From Gonocerus acuteangulatus (Eukaryota; Arthropoda; Insecta; Hemiptera; Coreidae): 64,000 nt of DNA. The translations under genes and the position numbers were made by a program. The notes under the pieces are model-generated. The model saw only the letters and a program-made list of their open reading frames with translations, had not been told where the DNA came from and did not search any database. The stretch spans positions 92,778,176-92,842,175 of the forward strand of contig OX328124.1 in assembly GCA_946811695.1 (NCBI GenBank), in the 5' to 3' direction. Shown here piece by piece: positions 53,279 through 64,000 of this stretch; position 1 is the first letter of the stretch, and each line of letters opens with the position of its first letter.

Positions 53279-54452
53279 ACTAGCTGAATACCCGTGCTTC
53301 GTCACGGCAGATAAGTAGTTATTTTATTGCGTTATATAATGTTTCATTAAAATTACGTTACTATACAATTCTGTGCAGTTTATTACAGCACGGTTCCCGT
53401 CATACTATATTTTATTCAATGGGCGTTAAAATTTAAAAGTTTATGTTTCCAAGAAGTCATATGGTAACAACCAATATATTTACGAGTATTACCAAGGTTA
53501 TAGGCGAGGAGGCTGTGCAAGGGCTCCGGATATTATTACCTCGCCTGGAAAACCTAAGGATATACCATACAACCGGGACTGTCCCAGTTTGACCGAGACT
53601 ATCCCAGTATTTTGCAATTGTTTCGGTGTCCCGCCCAGTTTTATCAATGTCCCGGAAAAGGCTGTAAGATGTAAAAAGTAATGAATTCATGTTTATAAGA
53701 ATATTTATTAAATCGGTTACTTTTCTACAATCAACATTTTTACTACTGCTCACAGTGTCAAAGAAATCAGAAGTAATCTAACTGTAAAGCGCTGGAACTA
53801 CCTGCACAGCGCTGCCAGCTGCCAGACACTACTATTTGGCTGAGAGATGGTTTTAAGAAAATCAAGTAGCAAAAAAAGTTCCGTTCTTATTTTTAAGGTT
53901 TGGGTAGACTAACAGTTTAGGATTCCCCCTTCCCGTTAGTTGCTAGGCTTAAAACTCACCAACCATTTTGCTTATAATTTGTACTCTTTTTATCCCCCCC
54001 CCCCTGGTATGCCCATCCCATATTAATGTGTCTCGGCTTAACTCTCCAAAAATATGGCAAGCCTATCTGACGGGGACAGGCAGAAAAGAAACGCAATTAA
54101 AACTCTATGAGGGACAGTTAATTTCTAGTAATTCAAGGTTTGCCATCATAGTTGAAATTAACCTCAATTAGAAATAAAACTATGAGATAGATAATGTAAG
54201 GTAACAGCTGCTCTTTATCGTCCTAGCAACGCAGGCTGCCTAGGCTTGCCTTCTCTAACCAACTCAAACTTTAAACCCCCCTAAAAATGCTTAAAAATAC
54301 GAATATCAAAAAATCCTTTCTTAGCAAGCGCCTACGTTATATAGGGAGTGCCCATGCAAAATTTCAAAATTTTCTGTCGAGCGGTTTGGGCTGGGCGTTG
54401 ATAGATAAGTGAGTGAGTGAGTGAGTGGTATTTGACAAATATATAGTAGATT
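53279..54452 (+). repeat. Long repeat with ACTAGCTGA head and (GTGA)n end
   Basis: It starts ACTAGCTGAATACCCGTGCT with a CCGTG/CACGG hairpin and ends at (GTGA)n and GGTATTTGACAAATATATAG (about 54410-54448). The interior has GTCCCAGT or GTCCCG motifs repeated at 53579-53660, a run of 11 C (53995-54005) and no significant frame. Similar heads and (GTGA)/(GTCA)-type tails are common in repeats of many invertebrates, but I cannot assign a class. Confidence 0.5.
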
Positions 54453-54455
54453 CAG

Positions 54456-56284
54456 CGGATAATAAAATGGCCTTTGGATTATCTTACTTATGGGATCGGT
54501 TTTTGTATAAAGGCGATTCCTCTCTTCTCGTCATAGCTAGGAATCCCGTTTTGAAGTCCAGCTTATGATACACTCCGGGGGTGCCGATGCAAACTATCCA
54601 CCTTAGACTCTTTTGGTTCAAATTTGTATGTATATTTATGTAGGGACCTATGTTTGTTACATGTATGGAGTTAGGAGAAATTTGTTACAAAAATCCTTTT
54701 TCTAAAAAAAAAAAGGTCACACAAACGTATTTTCAGACAATAATATTGCAATGCCAGACACTATAGGATCGTATTTTTAATTTAACTGTCGCGAAATATA
54801 TTAAAAAAAAACACAAATCCTAATACAGACTTCCTATTGTACTCTTTTTAGGGAATTTCGCGTGCTAAACCTAGTGAACCCATTTCCAAGGCCATATCTA
54901 TAACCGTTTTCAGAAACTAGATTTATCTTGAGATTTTCGTATATTCAATCAATATTTACTGTATTTTGTAAATTACAATTACAATTTACAGGGAGTCTGG
55001 TTATATTATATATAAACATTAGTGGCGTTTAAACAGTAATTAAGAAATTATAATAAGAGAAAATCGTCAAATACCTATTCAACAGAAAAAAACCTTTGTA
55101 AAATGAAATAAAATAATAGTAATAATAAAGGGAAAATTTTCTCTGGCTCAAATGGATATCGAAAAAATATGTATATTTTTTATATTTTCGTATATTTTCT
55201 GTGATATCTTGAAGCCTCATGGGAAATCGTGGTGAAAGTATGATATCTATTCGATAGCTTAATACATTTCACGGATACTGTTAGTTTTCTATGCATTGTG
55301 GTGCCTAAAATCATGCTTTTCTTGGACATATCATTAGAATAGAAGTTCGAATTTGTCACAAAAGAAATAAAAGAATAATTAATTGAAATGGTTTGAAGTC
55401 CCGCCTGCTGCAGGTTGATTTTCTTCATTTCGGGGCCGTTGAAGGAATTTCCTGTGCCATCATGGATGTTCGTCGTAAAACAAAGTGAAAAAACCCTCAG
55501 AAGGTGAATGGAAAAATCACAAAACCTTTAAAATAAAACCAAGCTTAAATAATAATTGAATTACTAAAATAGAAATAAGAATTTCCATCGTTTGAAGAAA
55601 TTCTGTGGATATTTGAAGTAAATATTTATTTTGGTAAATGAGAGCAAGCGTTAATCCCATTCCAAACTTGGATTCAATAGTCAATTTAGATTGATTAACT
55701 TACTATTCACTCTTAAATCAATCGTGATGTGTGAAACCACCTCGTTATCTACAATTCAAGAATAAAATCCTTTTGAACACATGGTATGTAAATCTATGGA
55801 GAAGCAAAACATTTTTAGTGGTATTTGAAATTTTATCAGAAAAAATTCAAATTATTTATCAAATTACTGTAAAGTTTGCGTTACAGTAATTCAACTATCT
55901 TGAAATGTTTTTGAAAACTTTTCCAACCATTTCTTGCAGTTACTTTTTACTGGTCCTAGACTGGAAAATCGATCCCCATAGTTCTGCGAATAAAAAAATG
56001 AGTAATCCATATTTTCTTCACACAACTTATTTGAAAGTAACGAAACTCCATTTCACATTTTTTGACTAAAGATATATAATTGTTCAATGCATCCCTCAAT
56101 AAACATCCACTTCAAGTGCACGGATTTAATGCTTATTAAGTGAAGACGATTTCCTGTAAATTCTGATTCCATAGTCTGTTATGGGGCCAAGGAAAAAATT
56201 CCCGAGAAACCTGTGATTCGTCTAGAAAAACAGAAGTGCGTTATTGGACGCCCAGTACGAATCTTTCATCAATGGGTTTAGTGA
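54456..56284. other. Non-coding stretch
   Basis: No gene is recognised. GATATCTTGAAGCCTCATGG (55203-55222), continuing GAAATCGTGGTGAAAG, has a diverged relative at 29247-29277. Confidence 0.4.
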
Positions 56285-56545
56285 AGTAAATCAATTTTTT
56301 CTCAAAGAAAATTGGATCTATTTTATAATGGAATAATTAGAATTTAATTATTTTCAACAGTTTTGAGCAATCTCTTCTTATTCAATACAAAATAGGTCCA
56401 CGTTAAAAAAACAGAAAATTTGATATAACTGCTTTTCCCTTCGGAATCGGACCATAATTCAGATCAACTTTTTTGTTGGAAAATAAGTCTAGAATCACCT
56501 CCTGGAGTTAGGCTACTTAGAACTTAATCACCCTGTATAAAATTA
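56285..56545 (-). repeat. Repeat Z, copy 2
   Basis: The reverse complement starts TACAGGGTGATTAAGTTC and shares the ATTCCGAAGGGAAAA and GATTGCTCAAAA blocks with 37440-37745 over about 250 bp. Confidence 0.65.
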
Positions 56546-59190
56546 TTGGCAGCGATGCGTTTCCTGCTTTGTTAAGTAGTATGATGTGAATTTGGATTTT
56601 TAATGGGATCCTGTCGTTTAGTTTATATTTTTATTTTTCTATTGTAATATATCATAGATTTGAAATTTCGCTACCATAACACAGTCTGAGATTAAGAAAC
56701 TGGCCCAAAATTTTTTTACAAGTAGGGGAATGCTTCATTTTATTAATTTTTTTTTATTACATTAATTTTTACATTATTTTGAAAAAAAAAATACTTCTTC
56801 GTCTTTAATGTTTAGTGATTTAAAATGAAATTACAAGTTTTATTTCCATTTTTATTATTAAAATCTATGTTATGTTTAGGTGGATGTTAAAATTCAAATA
56901 CTATAAATGTATACGTTTTTACTATTATAATTTTGTCATCTACCATTAGAATTGTTCAATATGTGAACTAATTCATTTTAATATTCCATCAGCCCCTGCG
57001 AAATCAGAAGTTTTTGTTGATGAGTGCGTAATTAATTGTGTAGCCCAAACAATACTAGCTTATCAGTTTTACACGTCATTTTCCTGTCGAATTATCAATA
57101 CGAATTTTTCAAAAGTCCTCATTTCATTGCCCCCTTTCCATTGTAAAGATGAAGCTTAAAATAATAATGGCTTCTGAAGAGGGGGCTTAGAAACCACTAA
57201 AGTTGCTGGGTGGTTAGTAAAATAAAATTATACAAAAAAGAGAAATGGTCTACTGCTTTTTTTTGAAAACTTGAGCCAGAGCACAGTGGGGTTCAGGACT
57301 GATATTCTTGGCCAAAAATATTTGTGATGCTTAATCCATTTTCTTTGATCATATACCCTGAATAATGGGTAATATATGATTTCAGTAATGGGTTTTAAGG
57401 CAATATAAGGATTTTTTTGTTTTGAATAATTTATTAATGTTAGGTATAATACATATATTTTTATACATTGACTATCAATGTTAACAGATTACACACACAC
57501 ATGCAGACACGCCTACACACACTCACCCACCCACGCGCACGCACACACAAACACACACACACACACCTACACATACACCACTTCCTTGAAATCACTGAGA
57601 AAGTAATGTCAATTTTGAAAAAGCATCCTTGTATTTATTTGCACGAGATGGGAGCTAGTTATATCCTCGTTATATCCTTAATATATCACCAGCTTGAGGA
57701 TTACCTCCAGAAAAACATCTGTGTAGCATACAGCAATTCCATTGAACCAGTAGTAGTACGTAACTTTTCTCTCTTACTGTCTTCGGCTGCGCCCATTGGA
57801 TTCTTAGAATCAATAAAATGGTCGCCCATGTCTCATTTTTGCCCTTGGTAACAATAATCTACCCTCAAGCCACACTTCATTTTTTTTGTACTCCTTTTTT
57901 ATGTACTTGATTTAATTTATTTGTTTTTCAGAATAATCGTCATATCTTAACAAAGAATTCTAGCCAAATTCTAGTTTTTATTTATTTAATTATTTTTTTA
58001 TTTTATTCCAGTTTTTTTTTTGAAGCTATTAGCACATCTAATTGTTCTTTTTAATTAAGGTTCTTTTCTTTAACACATGACGTCAAATACATTTTGTCTA
58101 GTCATTATTTTGACTCCGGAAAACGACAAACATAAGAAATGCTTTCGTGAACTTTGACATTAACTGGCATGTACACGCACATCCGCGCGAATCCGCGATT
58201 TATACTTATATATTCTTCAAGCTGAATACTTCCTTTAAATATTCATATAAACACAACTGGTTGGAAATGCTTGGAAGTATAACAAAAACCTTCGAGTAGT
58301 GTCAAATTTGACGTTAAAAAGGCCAATATATTTTATATTTTCTCTTGTGGTCAAACTAATTAACAAATGGCCTAATTATTGCCAAAAAGCAATAAATGTA
58401 CTCTCGTTTACATGCTTCAGAGTTATCCCGAACCAAAATTGCAATAAAAATTCCAAACTCGTGAAAAATTAATTTTTTACACAGATAAATATTCGGAGAA
58501 CAGTTAAGAAGTCAGTGTTCTATTAAAAACTGGAGACTTTGTTGAGGTACCCCTGGCTTACAGACAATGTCAGGTCAAAAATTAGCCTTACACGTTGTGC
58601 ACAAACTATTCAACTATTTTTAGCACTAATTCATTTTCGTCTCGGATAACTTTTACAAAATGGACTTTTGGCCAGCTTTTTAGGGTAAATACCTCACTGT
58701 GCAGAGATAAGATTGTGTACACCTAATTTGATGAATAATATCATAAAAACCTGGAATAAAAAGATTACATACATACATACAGGAAGGATGAACGTCGGTA
58801 TGACGTTTCAGTCATTTATTGGAGTGAGATGTGGTAGAGACAAATAACTGGCCCTCTATGTTTAAAACACATCAGCCGTCACGCTGTCTGGTGGATTAAT
58901 GGTGAACCATTCCCATCTCTCACAGTGCTTGACTGGCCACAGATGGAGTCTGCTCACAGTAATAAAGATTTAAGCTTCTATCTCTTATTTCTATTTTCTT
59001 CTTGCCCGAGAAATAATCCTATCTTCATTAAGAATTAAGTTAGTGAATTGCCTTCATTACATTAAAGACTTAAAAAATCTTCTTGATAAATTGACTTTCA
59101 GTAATTAGAAACGTCTAATTTGACGTATTGAAGAGAATACATTCTGGTTGAAATCCGGTTTCGATTACTTTAAGAATTAAACATCTTGGA
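56546..59190. other. Non-coding stretch with (CA)-rich tract
   Basis: A CA-rich low-complexity tract lies at 57488-57575 and produces a false His/Thr-rich frame. No gene is recognised. Confidence 0.45.
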
Positions 59191-59195
59191 ACATT

Positions 59196-59300
59196 AAGGC
59201 AGACAACAAACTAAGATAAATTACAAAAACGGAGAATGGCTTTAGAGCCAAACAAAATATAAGAAGGAGGTTGTCTTATGGAGCATACGAACAGACCCTT
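59196..59300 (+). pseudogene. Highly degraded LINE ORF2 C-terminal relic
   Basis: GACAACAAACTAAGATAAAT, followed by AAAAACGGAGAATGG and ATAAGAAGGAGGTTGTC, parallels the TDNKLRQIK...RNSRREEIVLARL region of the complete LINE (44767-44860). In-frame stops are present. Short and diverged. Confidence 0.4.
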
Positions 59301-59477
59301 TTTGTCTGCTTGTGTAAGAAACAAAGGACATATGAATAGAATATCAACTGATACAAAAATATGACTTAATGGAAAACATGACAGAATTATCTTTGATGGT
59401 AGTGAATATTTAGGCGAGATTAATACATACTTTTAAAATGAAAACTTATTTGACAGGCGGTGTCTTCGCTAAGAAAG

Positions 59478-61155
<1,678 letters not shown>

Positions 61156-61159
61156 GATG

Positions 61160-62130
61160 TATACAAAGTCCGCCACGCAGGAATGCCTTTATCTTAGCGT
61201 GTTTACGTTTATATCTCTAGTGCTATTAGTAAAGGAATAGGAACAGCTGATTTTAGGTTTTGATCTTTCGTGAAAAATATAAAATGAAATCTCAAAGAGG
61301 AGGAAGATTTTACGTACTACCACAGGAAACTGGCAGTGTCATAGGCAGCATCTACATTAGGCCCGTATTTCTCCCGATCCACGTACATTGGTCCCGACCT
61401 GATCTGATTTCGTTTGAGAGACAGCGGCCAGGGTGAGTGTTTACATTGGTCCCAACCCGATCCTATCCGACCTAGTCACAGCTCGTCAGTACTGATATCG
61501 TAGTGAAGTGAAAACGAGTGAATAATTTAAGAAATACCACCTAATAAGCATAGAAAAGTTCGATTACCTTATTGGAGGTATAAAGAAGGAGTTGAGAGGC
61601 CAATCAATCTTCCGGAATAATATCGGTCCCGAAAATAAAACCTTAGTGTAACAGTTAACAATTAACTGTTAGACTAAGATAATAGAAGCATTAGTAATAA
61701 TATTTTAAAATAATTTATAAGAAAGGTAGCTAGAAGGTTATAAACATCTTTCAACGTAATTTAATAAACAACGGAAATAAAAAACAAAAATGTGACTAGT
61801 CAAAGATGTTCTAAATTTTATTAGCATTCATTAATAAAAAAAAAATGCATTAAAATTGGTTAAGATGTAGAGGCCGTAGGCGGTTTTACGTTTTTTGAAA
61901 CCAGTAGGTCGTTTGGCGCCATTTTGTGTCAGCAATAGCAGTCAGAAACAAACAGTTTCAACGACAGAGAATCGGTGGCTATAGGATCGAATCGGATCGG
62001 ACTGGGGCCATTGTACGTGCCCCCTTAAGCGGAAATTACTCCTTCCTCTTTCTCAATGTTCGCTCTAGGTAAACACAATGCTTCTCATATTCTTTCCTTG
62101 TTTTACTAAAATATTCATTTTATGTTGTCT
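61160..62130 (+). repeat. Repeat X, copy 4 (partial, interrupted)
   Basis: 61160-61347 matches the first 180 bp of copy 3 (CGCAGGAATGCCTTTATCTTAG, CTAGTGCTATTAGTAAAGGA and others). 62030-62130 matches the next block (CTTTCTCAATGTTCGCTCT, CTTGTTTTACTAAAATATTC). The 0.68 kb between them is an inserted element. Confidence 0.65.
61380..62025. mobile_element. Inverted-repeat element inside repeat X copy 4
   Basis: Near the left, CACGTACATTGGTCCCGACC continues TGATCTGATT. The complement of the right end reads GCACGTACAATGGCCCCAGT, then CCGATCCGATT. A third copy (TTTACATTGGTCCCAACCCG) is internal at 61441-61460. It is non-coding. Exact boundaries and target duplication are not fixed. Confidence 0.55.
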
Positions 62131-62291
62131 ACTTACTCATTTTACATTGTATACAAAAAACTATTGCTACCTCCATTGGTTAAATTTTTATTTACTGACA
62201 AGACAGCTGTACTCGGCTTACTGACTATATATTACGTACCATCAAAAATGAAATGATTAGACGTACAGTTACCGCGATAACACACAATAAT

Positions 62292-62480
62292 GCCAACGGC
62301 CATAAAAACGTTGAATACACTTGCTCCCGTAGATCACCGAAGTTAAGCAATGTCGGGCGTGACCAGTACCTGAATTGGTGCCCGACCACGTGTTGGCCTT
62401 ATAAAAGGGTGGCAACCTGTAGATAGCCCCGCGCTAATGGCCAAGTTGTAGATACGCCGTAAAAAAAAAGAAAAAAAAAA
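62292..62480 (+). mobile_element. 5S rRNA-derived SINE, copy 3
   Basis: The 5S-like head (GCCAACGGCCATAAAAACG, then GATCACCGAAGTTAAGCAAT, then GGGCGTGACCAGTACCTGAA) is followed by AAAAGGGTGGCAACCTGTAG, the GCGCTAATGGCCAA module and an A-rich tail. ACACACAA on both sides is a possible target duplication. It has more substitutions than copy 2, so it is older. Confidence 0.85.
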
Positions 62481-62747
62481 CACACACAAAGATAAATAGT
62501 ACTACCTCGACTTAGAGTTTTCCTTACTAGTCAATATCCCACAAATATCTAGTGAAAAGACTTGAACCACTCGAGATTAATAGCCACTTTTGTGACAAGG
62601 CTATCGCTGTGACAGTTTTTTGCGATATTGAGCGATAAGTTTTGTAAGGTATTGAACTCTTTGTGCGATATTGAACTCTTTTGTATCAAATAGAGTTCAT
62701 AAAAATGCAAATTGAGACTATGGAATAGGGGTTTCCCTGTGCTGCCT
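62481..62747. other. Non-coding stretch
   Basis: No gene is recognised. Confidence 0.35.
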
Positions 62748-62875
62748 GCTTCCTTTGCATAGTTCCTCTGAAGGGTCTTATTTGTGTTATACCGGTTGTT
62801 GAGTACATAGAGATCATGTTCCATATGTTATACTATAACCGAAACATTTGACGTGATATTATTTTAAAAAAAAAG
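62748..62875 (+). repeat. Repeat Y, copy 2
   Basis: Matches 10636-10790 (TTTGCATAGTTC, CCTCTGAAGGGTCTTATTT, GAGATCATGTTCC). Confidence 0.55.
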
Positions 62876-62919
62876 AGCGATGAAGGCTTAGCTATTTTAA
62901 TGACATCCTTTACAACCAG

Positions 62920-63070
62920 AAGAGTGAATCAGGCTCCGCTCAACGGACATCTAACATCTTGCGGGTTGCCGTCTCATAAATGTTAACAAAACAACTTGTG
63001 ACGTATGCAAAACAGACTTTACAGTAAAACACCAAAAAATGCGGAATGCAGAATACAAAAACAACTAAAT
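62920..63070 (+). pseudogene. Possible degraded LINE ORF2 zinc-motif relic
   Basis: TGTGACGTATGCAAAACAGA continues TTTACAGTAAAACAC and encodes CDVCKTDFTVKH, a CX2CX7H pattern like the CQICNSQLTVKH of the complete LINE. A GHLTSCGLPSH segment precedes it. Stops and frame breaks surround it. Confidence 0.35.
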
Positions 63071-63074
63071 ATCT

Positions 63075-63849
63075 CACTTGTCATGAACGTATTGAAGAAA
63101 GATGTCAGGCGATAAATCAACACAATATTCTCTTACTTAGAGAGGAAAAAAACTTTAAAATTTCATTAGAAAGTAACTGCTGAGTAAACATTAGCATTCA
63201 AGCATATTAAAACATTTTTAAAGTATCTATTTATTGAAATGAATGGATCCATTACATTTTCATCGCAAAAACGGTTTATTATATCGTACGTATACAACCT
63301 AGAGGAAGAATAGCAATGTCCAGAGATGCGCAATTATTATGAAATAACAATAATTATTTGCTTGAACTATTTCCCTTATCTCTGTGTGTATAAATTGTTT
63401 TCCATAATATCTGTTGGTAAATATAAATATTAATTCTTTTTGAAATGTCATTAATGTATCCATGATTGCTACTTGCGAGTTCAAAGGTTGATTTAGCGTA
63501 TAATTCAAAGGAGAACTAGCCGTAACGATCGGGCTGCCATCCTTGTAAGACTAATTTGATTATGAATAGGCCACTATAAGCAATTTAACTGACTCCTTTC
63601 GTAAGTTATGGCTCTATAAACCCCGCTAGTTGGGACAATTCCCGCTCGAAGACACCCAATCATGGCCAAATTGCCTACTGCCCCTCCCTAATACTACAGA
63701 AGCCAATTGTTCACTTGAGTCTTATACCCTTATCGTCCCTGTTGGAGGCTGTAATGTGTAAATGAATGTAGGCTATGAGGTAAATTAAGCTCTTAATAAT
63801 GTACATCCGTGCTCAAACAGAATCTCTTTACCAGGCATTTGTTCAATTA

Positions 63850-63891
<42 letters not shown>

Positions 63892-64000
63892 ATCTGAGAA
63901 GTTGTTTACTTCAGTCCTATATACGTGTCGTATTATATTTGAAATCTGTACAATTATTAGCAGTACAATAATCAAGTCTGTTCATGCAGATATTATGTAC
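63075..64000. other. Non-coding stretch with (TA)n
   Basis: A TA tract lies at 63850-63887. No gene is recognised to the end of the window. Confidence 0.45.

Noticed and set aside
57468..57851. 127-codon frame rich in His and Thr
   Set aside because: The first half is translated from a CA-rich microsatellite and the rest has no recognisable family. No start context or splice support.
58795..58840. GACTGAAACGTC on the minus strand resembling a hammerhead 3' half
   Set aside because: No CTGANGA core with a closing stem lies upstream of it.
62292..62400. Functional 5S rRNA gene
   Set aside because: The 5S-like part lacks the central-to-3' block of true 5S RNA and is fused to a tail shared by other copies with poly-A, so it is a SINE.

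Overview
The window is AT-rich eukaryotic DNA crowded with transposable elements. It most likely comes from an arthropod genome, and crustacean or arachnid cannot be told apart from this sequence. The pointers are a coding exon of a DIP/lachesin-type immunoglobulin adhesion protein with canonical splice sites, mariner, I/jockey-type and RTE-type elements, 5S-rRNA-derived and tRNA-derived SINEs, long (TA)n, (TC)n and (TG)n tracts, and no prokaryotic gene organisation. Much of the window may be intron of the Ig-domain gene, whose recognised exon lies on the minus strand at 33922-34043.

Layout. 1-7 kb: a repeat with an ACTAGGTGACCCGG head, an inverted-repeat element, a 5S SINE, and a decayed mariner interrupted by a hAT-type MITE. 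8-18.5 kb: two copies of a roughly 1 kb repeat (called repeat X here), a 5S SINE with a 13-bp target duplication, a truncated LINE, a tRNA SINE and a GC-rich tandem repeat. 19.3-19.6 kb: a near-perfect inverted repeat carrying a hammerhead-ribozyme motif. 23-26 kb: a tRNA-SINE relic and an RTE 3' fragment. 27-29.8 kb: four non-autonomous terminal-inverted-repeat elements in a row. 30.9-31.5 kb: a second hammerhead inverted repeat and a tRNA-Cys-like relic. 31.8-34.3 kb: a CpG-rich island, the Ig exon and a tRNA SINE. 35.5-39 kb: a MITE containing an exon-like segment, and a piggyBac-like MITE. 39.6-45.4 kb: an almost complete two-ORF non-LTR retrotransposon, the only large coding region. 46-46.7 kb: an inverted-repeat element with a perfect 8-bp target duplication. 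49.4 kb: a third hammerhead inverted repeat. 50.5-64 kb: another LINE 3' end, a third and a partial fourth repeat X copy (the fourth broken by an inserted element), a long repeat with an ACTAGCTGA head, a further 5S SINE, and microsatellites.

How the parts relate. The complete LINE encodes an RNA-binding ORF1 protein and an ORF2 with endonuclease, reverse transcriptase, RNase H and a C-terminal zinc motif. A single extra base in an A-run separates the endonuclease from the reverse transcriptase. Related C-terminal fragments occur at 14.8 and 50.5 kb, with two weaker candidates at 59.2 and 62.9 kb. SINEs with poly-A tails and target duplications imply an active reverse-transcriptase source.

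The most unusual observation is three separate foldback loci (19.3, 30.9 and 49.4 kb). Each carries an inverted pair of small hammerhead ribozyme motifs of the kind known from Penelope-like elements. Their cores have a one-base insertion after CTGANGA and a palindromic or near-palindromic minimal stem III (ACGT or ATAT). No Penelope reverse transcriptase is visible nearby.
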